Both the position numbers and the translations under genes were made by a program. Source: Nannochloris sp. 'desiccata' (Eukaryota; Chlorophyta; Trebouxiophyceae; Chlorellales; Chlorellaceae). From it: a stretch of 64,000 bases of DNA. Below, in pieces: positions 18,641 through 30,604 of the stretch; positions within the stretch are counted from its first letter, which is position 1, and each line of letters begins with the position of its first letter. The notes under the pieces are model-generated. The model searched no databases. It saw nothing but the letters and a program-made list of their open reading frames with translations, and had not been told where the DNA came from. Location of the stretch: NCBI GenBank assembly GCA_019044685.2, contig JAGTXX020000011.1:2356001-2420000 (forward strand). The letters run 5' to 3'.

Positions 18641-20578
18641 TTAGTCGCGGCGAGCACGGCGGCGGACACCAGCACGGGTAGGGCTGACATCCTCGTCTTC
18701 TTCCTCCTCTTCAATCTCTTCCTTGGCAGCGGCGGCAGCAGCAGCGGCAGCAGGCTTCTTGTCATCATCCTTCTTTGCCTGTCCAACCTTGACAGCCTCG
18801 GCCTGCTTCTGGGTAGCCTTCAACACCTTGGGAGTCAACACAAGGGCGGCAAGAGCAGCAACGGCAGCAATAATAGCCATAGGGTTCTCCACAAGGGCGG
18901 AGCGGACGCCATAAGGAATCTTGGCGGTCACAGGTGCCAAAGCGGGGAAATCGAAAACAGCTTCGACAGCAGCAGCAACACGGGACTTGACCACCCCGAA
19001 GAAGCCACCCGTCATAGCCTTCATATCAGCTTCAGTCTTCTTCTTCGCCTCTTCTTCACGCTTTTCCTCTTCCTTGACCTCGGCAGTGTACTTGGGTTTC
19101 CAAGTCTCTTCGCGGATGGCAGCAGCCTCGGCAACGTCATTGGTGACGACAACATTATCAAAGAAGTAGTTGTCATCCATAGTCCAGATTTCAATGGCAA
19201 CACCACCAATTGATCCGATATGGGATAAGGGAGCGGTATCGTCATGGAAATCGGGGTTGGCGATCTTACGAGCAGCCCATTCACCCTTGTATTCAGGATT
19301 GTCAATCATGGGTGCAGACCATGTACCCTTATATTCAGGATTGGGCTTGGTAGGACGGACCCATTCACCGCATCCAGGGGCAGATTTGCATTTGGGATTA
19401 GGAATACGGTTAGGTTCCCAATCACCATCTTCTTCATCATCCCAGTCTTCAGGTTTAGAAGCTTCAGGATCATCGACCTCTTCGGGCTCATCATCCAACC
19501 ATCCGGTGGGCTTTGCAGCGCTTTCATCGGGAATGAATTCGGGTGCATCCTCATCCCAATCGGAAGGTTTTGTGGCGGCAGGGTCAGGGATGGTGGCTTC
19601 ATCAACCCAAGAGCTGGGCTTGGAATCCGTGGGATCGTCGATTTCGGCGTCAGGGACAAAAGCGGGATCGAAATCTTCAAAAAGGGATCCTTGCTTGTTA
19701 ATGTGTCCATCAATCAAGACCTGGTAGGTGTCGTTGTTGGGGAAAAGGATGGCAGTGTAGGCGTGAGAGTGAGTATCGTCGACAACCATGGCAGTGTCTT
19801 TGAGGTGCTTCTCTTCAATCTTCTTGGTTTTTTGGTTCTCATGACGTAAGATCAAGTGGACCTTGTTGGTGAGACCGCACTTGTCAGGGCCAAACATAAT
19901 GGTGTAAGGGGTGCTGTCAACGAGACCGGAAGGGGTGAAGCTTTTGTCAGCAGTGACGAATTTCATGTAGGCTCCACCACAAGAGAGACCGTCACTAAGC
20001 TTGACATCAAATTGTAAGACCAAGGGGTCGTTGGCGGGGTTGACAGGGGTGGGGAGCTTGGTGGAAATGCCATAATGCTTTGCCTTCTCAGTTACCTGTA
20101 AGAATATTAAATCAATAACTAAGGAATCAGTGCCAGTGTAAATAAAAAATAAGAGTGCGAAGAGCAACAGCGGAGCAAAAGTTGTGAAAGCTTAAAAATT
20201 ATAATTAGGGGTAAGCTACCTTGAGAGCAGGATCAGGGAGGCTCTTGAGAGGAGCCTCTACCTCAAACTTTCCGGCATACTTCTCGTCATCTGCAATAAT
20301 TACAAGAAGGTTCCACAAGATCAGCCAATGACACTGGCAAATGAGAAAAGATCCAACACCATCACCCAGGATAAATGCGCTTGTGATACATATTTGAAGG
20401 AATTAAAGCTCAAGCCGCCGATCAAGAGCTCGCTTTCTGCAGTCTTTCTGATGCAACACTAAATCATCTACTTACCAGAATGGACCCAGCGGGTTTCCCA
20501 TCCTTCACCGAAAGTCTCATGGAAAGCTGAGCAGTGTGCTGCGGCAGCTACCAAGACCAAAATAGCGAGGACACGCAT
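18641..20578 (-). CDS. CNX: Calnexin
   Basis: Calnexin is the membrane-bound ER lectin chaperone that holds monoglucosylated glycoproteins. Three exons (20578-20476, 20290-20220, 20095-18641) give 542 residues. Exon 1 encodes a signal peptide (VLAILVLVAAAAHCSA) and FGEGWETRWVHS. The lectin domain includes GGAYMKFVT and YTIMFGPDKCG. The P-domain has four KPxxW type-1 repeats (for example SKPEDWDDEED) and three type-2 repeats (NPEYKGTWSAPMIDNPEYKG). A membrane span follows near residues 435-455 (AIIAAVAALAALVLTPKVL). The cytosolic tail is Lys then acid-rich and ends RAGVRRRARRD, an arginine-based ER-retention-like end. The membrane anchor separates it from calreticulin. Confidence 0.96.
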
Positions 20579-21414
20579 AGTGATCGACGCTGTTTGTGAA
20601 CAATTTCTATGGCTGCTAAATGTGGGATTTGTTGTCTTCTAAAATGCAGCCTTACAGCACAGGCTTCCTCCTTCCTTAAGATTTACAACTCCAAATTCTA
20701 CAAGGACTCAGTTCCTGGAACTGGAAGGCTTTTGAGAGTGCCAGTCTCAACCTCCTGAAGTCCCAGTGTGAACACATTAGAAAAGAAAGGATGGCAAACA
20801 CAGCACCTCTGGGGCCCAGAGTCTGGGCAGACTTCGCCGGATAAATTCTCTTACTCATACAACGCTAAAATTTATTACACTCGTCAATCACTCAAGAAAG
20901 TACTTCGCTTTAACTTATTAACCCCAACTGGTGTCGGCTGATTTGAAGAGTTATTTTAAATAGGGGTGGCCTGAAGCTCGGTGCTTCTCTCGATCCCTTA
21001 AGTCACCCTGTTGGGGTTATTTTGTTTTGTTTTGTTTTGTTTTACCCAGTTCTTTGGATTGCACTAAAAATTTTTTAAAGTAAGAAAATTGTCATTTAAG
21101 ATCCGCTAGCCGCATTATCTATGAACGAGCAGTCTGTGGCCGCCGCTCACCGCCCGCACCGCCGCCCGACGGGTAGTTAGTTTTGAATGTGGGGTCAAGC
21201 CACGCCAAAGTAATCCTGATGTGCGTATGAATTGGACTAAGACCTCTGGCCAACACTGCCATCCCCTTTATCGTCTTGGATTCTTTAATATGGAATTCGC
21301 TAAGCCCACCATGTGGCTTTGAGGGCATAGCACAACTCTTTGCATAAAATGCGCATACTCATTTCTCTTCTTTCACAAAATAAACATAATGCAGTAGATT
21401 TATCGATACTAAAG
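20579..21414. other. Long divergent intergenic region, calnexin / phytocyanin fusion
   Basis: This is the longest spacer in the window (836 bases). It has a (TTTTG)n run at about 21020-21043, a GC-rich patch at 21135-21175, and two short minus-strand open frames (20676-20858, 60 codons; 21119-21328, 69 codons). Neither resembles a known family. It holds the promoters of both flanking genes. Confidence 0.5.
21119..21328 (-). CDS. Possible small ORF, unknown
   Basis: A 69-codon ATG-to-TAG frame lies between two divergent genes. Its product has a short hydrophobic middle (KGMAVLARGLSPIHTHIRIT) and a Gly/Arg-rich end (SGGGAGGERRPQTARS) coded by an unusually GC-rich patch. I do not recognise it, and chance is a real alternative. 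Confidence 0.25.
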   Translation of the reverse strand: MPSKPHGGLSEFHIKESKTIKGMAVLARGLSPIHTHIRITLAWLDPTFKTNYPSGGGAGGERRPQTARS

Positions 21415-23723
21415 ATGAGGCGCGCCTTCATATTCGGCCTTTGGCTGTACTTTATAGCCATCTCCACTGCCAAGGAAATAATCGTTGGCGAGAACGCAGG
21501 AGGGTGGTCAGTTGGAGTCAAGTTTGAACCCCTCAACGCTGTCGTCGGTGATCAATTGGTGCGTATTTCCAGTAGTCCTGTAGCATTGGGCTTCATGCTC
21601 TACGGGGTACAAACTTGAGGATCACATTTTTTTACGCTATTTTTAACCCGTATTTTTAATCTGGTAAATTCCTGCAGAGCTTCAAATATAAATCAGGTGT
21701 CCATGATGTATGGCTTTTACCTTCGACTGAATGTAATTTCGATGCTCCTGGTGCTGAGTTAGTTGGCCCCCCATCTGCTGGTAGCTACGTGGCGACGCTG
21801 GACAAGCCAGGGAAATATTTTTACTCCTGCAGTGTCGTCGGCCACTGTAATGCTGGCCAGGTATTAGAAGTAAACGTAGCAGCAGCAGGAGAGCCAGAAG
21901 TGGCACCTGCTCCAGCCTCAGAAAAAGAGGATACGCCAGTGGGCTCGTGTTCCGCCCAAAAAGTGATAAACGCCACAACAAACGAAGTATTTGTTTCGTG
22001 CCGCTCTCCGGCCATTAATTTAGCCCCTGGAGATAATGTCTACCCAGATATTCTCCTTCCCAACCCCTATCCTGCTCCCAGCGAAGCTGAAGAAGTTATT
22101 TTACAGACCGTCTCAGCAGAGATTGTGGATGCAAACGGAGCTCCAGTGCCCCTTTCTGAGGTATATTTACACCATATATTTGGAGATATCCGTTTTGTAC
22201 CTGCAGAAGGCGCAGAAGTACGTCAATCACCTATGCGTGTTCCTATTCCAGCTCCTTATTTCTTGGCAGTCGATACCGCCGCCGTGGCAGAAGATGATGC
22301 TCGTTTTGCAAATTTTCACGTTATCAGAACAACAGGCGTAGCTCCTGATGCCGTCAAAGCGTGTATTGAGTGCTGGTGTGAAGGTACTGAGCCTCAAACA
22401 GGTTCTATCGGGTGCTGCTCGAAATGCCCCACAGCATCGACCGACCCTGCCAAAGATTATTTCCTCGAGTTCAATGTGACCTATATAATCCCTGCTAATG
22501 GAGGTGGTAAAATAGAAGAAACGCCTGATATGAGACGTGCAATCGCTTTAGCATTGGATATCCACGGTGGTGTTGAGTATAGCATCGCGCCTGTTCCTAC
22601 TTCTGTCGAAGCCTCGCTCAACCTCCCTGTGACCTCCACCTTTAACCGTACCTATGCTTTGGATTTCTTCTGCCCTCAATCCGACAATTTCACTATTGTC
22701 AAGTGCTGGGGACATCAGCATATCGGTGCACAGTGTGTTTCCATGTATGATACTGCCACTGGGTACGAAATATGCAAATCGTGTCCCACCTATGGCTCCG
22801 TCCCCAGCCTCCCAGGAGATGAAGAAGGGTACGTTGTAGGCATGTCTGCCACTATATTAGACCCCCCGTACGTAATTCAACCAGGTCAACAGGTGACTTT
22901 ATCCTCTACATACGACGCTGACCAACCATATGCCGGAGTTATGTCTCTGTTCGCTATGGTCCTGGGAGGATTTGAACCTCGCAGTGAGTGTAAAATCGAC
23001 TATGCAGGATTTGTACAGCCACCAGGTAGCCTTGATGGAAGCTCAGTTGGTTCGAATTTCTCTGAGGAAGAGATTATCAGTCAAGGAGAGGCATTGATTG
23101 CTCAAACACCGGAGTTCTGCACCTCTTTCAAGAATTATTTAAACGGAACAGTAGTGCCGTGTTTGCCTGCAGCTGCAGAAACATTGAAAAATAAAGGCAT
23201 GGCAATGACAGGAATGGGTCCAGGAGGTGGTATGGACAAGCTGGCAATATGCTGTGCTGCTATTAAATCAAATATTGGTGGATTGCGTGACGTTGCACGT
23301 GAGATTTATGACAGTAGCATTGACGACAGGTGTTTGTGTAGCCTTGGAGAAGTTTTATTGTTTGGCTACAGAGAGAAGATTTTGTCAATTATTGCTGGTT
23401 TTAGTGATACATGTACAGGAAGGGATCCTAATGGTCCTGGTCAGGCGGCGTCTTCTACGGTTACCAGCGGATTGGCTTTGCTTTTGAATTCTGTGTTTGC
23501 GCCCAAGTGTCCCAACATCGCTGCTCAGATTAATGATGACGGCAGCGCAAACACAGAGACAGAATTAAGTAGTACGCCTGAAGCTACTGACAATACAGAA
23601 GAAGCTGCAGTGGATAGTACCAGCGTCACTGCGCAAAGTTCTTCTTCTTCTGTTGCTGTTTTGAGTAAATTTATCATTATCTTCTTAATCGTGATTCCAC
23701 AGATTGAACTCTTCTTATTATAG
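21415..23723 (+). CDS. Phytocyanin-SURNod19 fusion, probably GPI-anchored
   Basis: Exon 1 (21415-21558) and exon 2 (21678-23723) join in phase 0 to give 729 residues. A signal peptide (FIFGLWLYFIAISTA) leads into a phytocyanin domain with type-1 copper ligands His57, Cys99, His104 and Gln109 (YFYSCSVVGHCNAGQ); Gln marks the stellacyanin-like class, and Cys68/Cys105 can form the family disulphide. Residues about 140-430 match the SURNod19 family, best at EGYVVGMSAT and the following TLSSTYDADQPYAGVMSLF segment; it includes a Cys-rich patch (CIECWCEGTEPQTGSIGCC). A further Cys-containing domain (about 440-640) is unknown. The C-terminus is Ser/Thr-rich and ends in a hydrophobic tail (KFIIIFLIVIP), as for a GPI anchor. 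It is probably a secreted surface copper protein; its redox role is inferred. Confidence 0.85.
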
Positions 23724-24268
23724 AACTGTACGTGGCATTTCTTTTTCCTTGTATAGCAGTGACGACTTAGATTCGCTTGTTCAATTTAGTTATTTGCTTG
23801 GGTTGTATGAGGGGTTGTATACTTCTCTCCTCGGTCTTTTCTTCTTTCTCTTCCATAATCATAACCCATTTCCACCAACACCGCAATCTCATAAGGTTTT
23901 ACTATTGATTGATTCTCTTTCTATCGCTCCTTTCAACTTTTTCATCGCGCATACAATTCACTTAATAATATATCATCAATTCGAGATGCAGACCATATTC
24001 AGCAGACATATATCTTTATGTTATTTGTCTTTACTTTCTTTCTCCACAAGACGACCCACGTGCGGTTACATTTTGACCACCAAACATTAAGTCTGAGAAA
24101 TAAGTAAAAATAAGAAAGGTGCATGAGCTGTTTTTGTAGCTGTCGGCTACGATGCAAATCTTAAGTATCTACAAAGTAGATGTGAATAAAATCGTTTTTA
24201 TAGATACATTCTGATTATGCATTTATTTCAACAAAGGCAACGACTATTCACTAGCGTTTTGAATTCTT
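23724..24268. other. Convergent 3' intergenic region
   Basis: About 545 bases lie between the stop codons of the phytocyanin fusion and the mTERF fusion. An open frame in the first part continues past the phytocyanin stop in another phase and looks non-coding. No structure is recognised. Confidence 0.45.
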
Positions 24269-27200
24269 CTAATCACTATTAGCAGCATTTTCATCTAAAT
24301 ATTGCCTCAAATCAACAGCAACTAACAATTTACTCTTCTTGCCATCAAGCACCGGTAGGGCCCCCAATTGCATCAAACACCCGCTCTCTATCAAAGTAGT
24401 AATAGATACATTGAGTGCGCCTACACCTTGCCATTCCTGTCCCATATATTCCTTTGCCCAGATGCGCAATTCTCCTTTTGTCATAAATCCACCTCGAGCT
24501 TCATGAACAGTCTTCAATATTTGATGCAGCGGCAAAACTCCTTGGTGGTTTCTAGCAGTCCTTGCAACTTCTTCAACTTCTTCTTCTGTACTTGCATCAC
24601 TGCTGCTGTCACTATCACTGTCGTGTGCTGCGGTAGCTACCCACATCTTTTGAGGCATAAATGAACCCCCTCTAACGCCTCCCCCTTTTGATTCAACATA
24701 AACGTTCGCACTGCCTTCTGTAAACATCACCCCTTTGGCAGCAGTAAGCGTTTCCTTATCATACCCTTGCTGCGCCGCCCACGAAGAGATGATCCTGTGC
24801 GGTACAGACATTCCAGGCATAGAACGAAGGAGCTCAAGCATTCCATTGGCACAGCTACGGACTTGGTGTGGAGGTAGATTTTCAAAGCGGGTCCAGTCAT
24901 CATCGGTAAAGCGCACTCGGCGAATTAGAGCAGATCTGGTTTGGTAGTCGTCAGGAAAGGACCTAGAAGTAAAAATTTCATTCATAGTACCAGTACGAGT
25001 AGCAGTACTAGTATTTAATGAAGAGGAGGTGCTGTTGCTAGTAGTAGTTCTGTAAGAAAGAGTGGATGCCGAGAGACTGCCGTCACCGTTGGTGTAGTCG
25101 TTGTTGTTGATTTTTCCTTCTCCAGATAAGCTTAAACTCCCGGTTGACAATTGCTGAGATAATCCTTGCAAATATTTTTTCAAATCTACTTGTGCTACTT
25201 CCATTGGACCTGACGATATCCCTTTCCTCCTTCTTTGAACAACTAAACCTTGTTCCAATAAACCCGCCACAACGGCACGTAAATGCAGCTTACTTGACCC
25301 TTTCCAGCGTACTTCAGCCCAAGAACGCAAATCCTTACGTTGAATCATCCCATCAGGTAAGCTATCAATCATCTTAATGACTAGATTGGATAGAATAGCC
25401 ACATTTGCAGCTGAACGCGTCAACCTGGGCGGTGCCTGTTTCAGCCTACTTGCCCCATTCCCACTAGAGCTACCACCACCGGTAGTAGTGCCATTTAATA
25501 GTTGCCAGGCTTTAGGTACGACTTTGTGGTACTGAAAGTTCGGTTCAACTACCACACGCGCAGTACCAGTCGCAGCCAGCACCCCTTTGGCAGCAGTAGA
25601 GACTGCTCGGGTGTATCCTTGTCTATCTGCCCAGGCATTTACAGTACGATGTGAAAGTACTCCATGTGGTGCACGTTCTAGCAACGCTTCTAACCCAGAG
25701 AAACATTCTAATACTTGGTCGATATCTTGATTTTCAATCTCTTCTTTCGTGATGGTGGGCCCGTCGCCGAGAATCAGGTAGCCTTCGCTGTTGCCAGCAG
25801 CAGTGGTAACAATAGACGGGGAAGAGGGGGAGAGAGAGGCATCATTCATACCATCACCTAGATCAAGACGAGGAGACATAATCTCATGATCGTTTTCACT
25901 CGCAGGGACATCGCTTTTAATCTCTCCAAATAGGTAAAGACCGGCATCAACTTCAGATGAAGTAGCTATATCGTGGACTGTTTGACCCCGGACACCACCT
26001 GGACCTAGAGGACCACCAAGCGTACTATTAAATAGCTCATTATCGACACTAGATAACCCTTCACCGCTACTTGCATCAACGTTATCGCCGTTATCACCAC
26101 CGCCGTCAGCACCTACGGTGCTGTCGTCATCTAGATTAAAATTCATTTTAAGAGCCAATTTCTGGTTGCATACGCCCGGGTGATTTATTTTTCTATTGCA
26201 ATATGGAGATTTCAAACACATGCCTGGTCTACGTATGCCTTGACTTTCAACGAGCATTGTCATTTCAACTGTCGCTCTCCTCATTGCTTCATCCTCTCTC
26301 CTCTGTTTCATACGCTTGGTCCACGTTTCTAACTGATCACGACGTGCTTGAGCACGCTTCCAATCACCCCAGATAGTTTCCCATTCTTTTTCACGGTCGT
26401 GTTGCTGTTCCCAGGCTATTTCGCGAAGAGCTACATGGTGATCATGCATCTGTCGTAGCGACGCCATTTCTTCTTCTGCTAGCCACTCCATTCCTTCATA
26501 TTGAGTGACAGACAGACCGGATAAGCGGGATTTAAACCATGCTCGCAGGTCAGAATCACGCCAGGCGGCTTCAAATGCTCGATACTCAGCGTCCGTTGCG
26601 TTTCCAACAGATAGAAGAAAGTCAACCTCCGGGGAAGAAAGTACCGACTCAATCTGTAGAGATTTTTGAAAAGATGGATTTGCTTGCTCTTTACTTGGAG
26701 GGTCTACCGTAAAGCCACGGTGACGAGCAAAGGCTAGTCTCGGAGCCACATGCGCTGCCAACGGTAATTGTACCGCTGCTGGCACTTGCGAGACGTCTTC
26801 AATCGAAAAACCAGCCCGCTCCATCAACCACTCAATTTTTAGTTGCAGTAATCTAAGACTCATACTTGTCACTTCAGGAGCAGCAGTGAGTAAAGATCGT
26901 AGAGACGAACGTGACATCCCTTGCCCCACCCAAAATGCAACGCACCCCGACAGACGTTGCTTTGCAATTGGATCCAATAATAGTGTAGGAGCAGCTCGTA
27001 TAAGCTCAGCAGCGTCGTCTTCATGGAATCCCAAACCATTTAAATACTCTAACAACGGGATTACGTCTTTATCTGCGTCCATTAACAGCGCAGGAGGGTG
27101 TGCAGCCACCACAGAGGCCACCGCCATGGCGTCCATGTTCAATAAATGCAAGCTTTCGAGTAAGCCCGAGCAGCGGGTCCGGATATTTTCTATGCTGAGA

Positions 27201-28688
27201 AGCCATGGGTGTTCGGCAATGGCGTGGGCAGCTTGACGGTGAGTTAACCCACATTCCGTGAGCAAGAATGAGACTGCTGTCCTAGCTAAATGAGCGGTGA
27301 TTCCATTGTAACTATTCTTAGATGGTTTGGTAGGAAGAAAGGCTGCCTTGTGTATATAACTACCAGCCCCTATTTTCTTGTTTTTCCGTCCACTAAAAGC
27401 ACCACCTTCATCATCACTGTAATCATGCATGCTTTCAACAACAGCACGGCTAATTAAGCGGCGTTGCCATGGCGCTAACGGCAGTAGAAACTCCACAGCA
27501 GTCAACACACCGATGACTTCATTTGCTTTTGCCGCAAGTATCGATTGAGCTTCATCTCCGCCGACAGGCTTTACTTTACCTTGCCGAGAACTAAAACTTT
27601 CAATCTGTTGCTGCTTTTCTATTTCTTCTCTAGCTCTCTCAGCACCAGTACCAGCAGCAGCAGCGGTACTATCTGTTGTATTAGTAGCATGTGAATCTGA
27701 CCACATCTGGTCGTACAGTTGACTCGACGTGCTACTGCGGTGACCATCTTGGGCAGGGACCATATCCAATACAGCCCGTAGTTGTGCAAATCCGAGAAGT
27801 TTATTCAAACTCCGTGCACTAATATTCTGATTATTGTTATTTTGTTTTTTATTGGCGGCACCACCACCACCGCTGCTGCTGCTATATAGGTTGCTATAAG
27901 GAGAGGCTAGGGCTGCACGTTCTGCGTCTACAATAGAAGAAATAGCTTCCCCTATGAATGGAAGGGAACGTTTATCACTTGAATTGCGAGCAGCCTGTAA
28001 TAAAAGGAAAAAAAATGAATTTTAATTATTCATAACAGAAAAAAGACGCCAATTTCGTTGTTGTAAGAAATACCAATACGAATCTGCTGCTTTTTAAACC
28101 CAAAATAACACACAGCAAACACACAAAGTAAGACCAAATCCTTCTCCCTTTAAGCGTCAAACTCACTGCAACTGATTTCTTAGCAGAGGCTAGATCGTTT
28201 CTATACTCTAATAATTCTTGAGATAGTCGTTCTTGGGATGCCGCTTGCCATGGCGGTAGATCTGGTACAGCATTTAAGATATCCAAAGCATTCGCAGCAC
28301 GTTTTAACGCAGCACCAGGGGGTATTGGGTTGGGATCTTGAACTTCAGCTACAGCTTTCTGTATAGGACGGCGAGACAACGACGATGAAAGAGGAGGAGA
28401 TGCTGGCCAAGGAGCACTGCCGTCATTGTCAGATGCATTCCTATTTGCTGTAGCAGAAAATGCTCGCGTCTGGCTATTATGCCGCCCGGAAGAGGGTTCA
28501 AACCTGGTAGATGCAGCGTAATGACTCCATCTACGGTGTGTGTGTGCATCCGCTGGACCCAGAATTGTCTGTGGAAGGAATGTGCCTCCGGCAGCGGTGG
28601 ATGGCCTGGCGGCGGAAGAAGAAGGCTGGGCAAGAGCTTTTATTAGTATTTGGGAGCCATTACGGCGTGATGAGTATAGTAGGTTCAT
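24269..28688 (-). CDS. mTERF-domain protein with zinc knuckle and duplicated A-B-A-B tail
   Basis: Exon 1 (28688-28167) and exon 2 (27994-24269) join in phase 0, giving about 1415 residues. The N-terminus is Ser/Arg/Ala-rich with few acids, like an organelle presequence. Residues about 410-590 are mTERF repeats (HRQAAHAIAEHPWLLSIENI, VASVVAAHPPALLMD, AAELIRAAPTLLLD), the fold that binds organelle nucleic acids in transcription and RNA metabolism. A charged helical region (EKEWETIWGDWKRAQARRDQ) and a Cys motif C-x5-C-x8-C (near MCLKSPYCNRKINHPGVCN) follow. The last about 490 residues hold two copies of a pair of modules: A near 928-1005 and 1210-1290, B near 1030-1110 and 1320-1412. The tail domains are unknown to me and look like small helical, winged-helix-sized folds. 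Confidence 0.85.
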
Positions 28689-28844
28689 TGTGGAATATAC
28701 TTTTGGCTCGCTTAATTAAAAAACAGGCGAATAGTCTCGGATGTCAACAGTAATTTTAGGGATTCTTTCAAAGGTAGCATCGGCATTGGATGTCAACGCT
28801 CAATTCTGGACAACGAATAATGTACAATAGTGTTAAAACATTAA

Positions 28845-29021
28845 ATGTACGAAATAATGGAGGAGAATTATTTTTATGAAGCCAAAAAAGTTCGTGTCAA
28901 GCAACTTGCTTTGAAAGGCATAGCACGAAACAGTCAAGCCTTAAAAACAGCGTTGGACAGACTTCAGGACATTATTACTACTTCAGAATATCAGACAGAG
29001 GGTAAACAGCCTCGCAATTAG
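28845..29021 (+). CDS. 58-residue helical protein directly upstream of RAD23
   Basis: A short ATG-to-TAG frame of 58 codons. The predicted protein (MYEIMEENYFYEAKKVRVKQ at the start) looks like one or two amphipathic helices, with ALKTALDRLQDIITTSEYQ in the second half and a polar tail. I know no family with confidence; its size and helical pattern recall small subunits of multi-protein complexes, which is only an impression. The stop lies 73 bases before the RAD23 start on the same strand, and the start is 156 bases from the divergent mTERF gene. That spacing suggests that both ORFs may share one transcript. Composition looks coding (no runs, balanced charge). Confidence 0.6.
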   Translation: MYEIMEENYFYEAKKVRVKQLALKGIARNSQALKTALDRLQDIITTSEYQTEGKQPRN

Positions 29022-29094
29022 GTGCATTATCTGCGTGATCATATTGTGGACACCCATCAAACACAACATAAATAAATTAAAAACTCTCAGAAAA

Positions 29095-30377
29095 ATGAAG
29101 ATCACATTTCGCACGGTTCAAGGAAAGCAGTTTCAGCTTGAATTAGAGCCCAGCGCAAAGGTTAGATCGTTTCAAGTTATTTATTTTGTCAAACCCCAAC
29201 TACGAATGATCGAATATTGATCGTTTTACTTTATGCTGTTTTATTTCTGCTACAGATCGCGGACTTGAAAGCCAAAATAGAAGGAGAACAAGGCTCCGAT
29301 TTCCCCAAGGATTCAACAAACGTTATTTTCCAAGGCAAAATCCTCAAAGATGATGCTACTGTTGAAGAGAGCAACCTTAACGAAAACGGGTTCTGCGTTG
29401 TGATGGCCATCAAGAAAAAACCCGCAGCAGCACCAGCAGCACCAGCACCTGAGGCCGCAGCAGAAGCAGCTCCTGCAGCAGCAGCAGCAGCAACAGAGAC
29501 TGCAGCAGCTCCCACCGAACTTGCACCCGCTCCGGCTGTCGCCCCCACCGAAACAGCAGCTGGAGAAACTGAAGCTGCGGCTGCAGCAGCCCCAGCCCCA
29601 GCTACTGCTGAAAATCCTGCAGATCCTTACTCTGCCGCTGCCTCTGAACTCGCTACTGGCAGTGCATTGGAAGAAAAAGTCACCCAGATCATGGAAATGG
29701 GCTTCCCCCGTGAAGAGGTCCTCCGTGCTTTGCGTGCTGCATTCAACAACCCTGATCGCGCTGTCGAGTACTTAATGACTGGAATCCCAGCTGGAATGGA
29801 AGCTCCTCAACCTACAGCTCCAGGGACTGGCGCACCTCCTGGGCCTGCTGCCACCGCCCCTGCACCTGCTGCCACCGCCCCTGCTCCTGCTGCTCCCACC
29901 AATGAACCTTTCAACATGTTTGCCCCTGCTCCACCTGGTGCACCTGCTGGTGCCGGTGCTGCTCCTGCCGGTGCGTTGGGTGTATTACGTCAAAATCGTC
30001 AATTTCAAGCTCTCCGAGCGATGGTTCAAGCTAATCCCCAATTCCTCCAACCGATGCTCCAGGAACTTGGAAAGTCCAACCCGGAGCTGTTGGCTTCTAT
30101 TAATTCCAATCAAGAAGAGTTTTTGGCTATGATTAATGAACCTATTGACCCTGAAGATCCTATTATGCAAGAGTTCTTAGCTGAAATGGGTGCTGATGAT
30201 GAGGAGATGCTTGGTGAGGCTATTAATGTGGAGCTGACGGAGGAGGATGAGGCGGCAATTGAGAGATTAGCTGGAATGGGATTTGACAAGAATGCCTGTA
30301 TTGAAGCGTATTTAATCTGCGAAAAGAATGAAGAGGCTGCTGCGAATTTCCTGTTGGAGAATGCTGGTGGAATGTAG
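29095..30377 (+). CDS. RAD23: RAD23 ubiquitin receptor
   Basis: RAD23 shuttles ubiquitylated proteins to the proteasome and stabilises the XPC/Rad4 damage sensor. Exon 1 (29095-29160) encodes [20 protein letters not shown] plus AK; exon 2 starts at 29256 in phase 0, giving 395 residues. The UBL domain covers residues 1-75 ([16 protein letters not shown]). After an Ala/Pro/Glu-rich linker comes UBA1 near 145-190 ([24 protein letters not shown] core), the XPC-binding STI1 domain near 255-315 ([20 protein letters not shown]), and UBA2 at the end ([20 protein letters not shown]). All four domains are in the canonical order. The linkers are alanine-rich from GCA/GCT repeats. Confidence 0.96.
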
Positions 30378-30604
30378 ATATGTCTCTTCTTAAATATAAA
30401 ACAGACGGTGTTTTGAATCAATTGGTGGTTTCTTTATTTTGTATATCTTTACGCAGCGTGGTATATATCATGCCTCGTGTATAGGATGCTCAATCAAACA
30501 GTCAATAAAATTAAAGAGTAAATTAAAACGACAAACTCTATCAGAAATATAATGTACAGAAACAGGCCGCTCCATTTTAAAATTCAGGTCTATCAAGTAC
30601 TTAG

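Noticed and set aside
20676..20858. 60-codon minus-strand ORF upstream of calnexin
   Set aside because: No protein character or family match; the opposite strand is open over much of the same stretch, so chance is likely.
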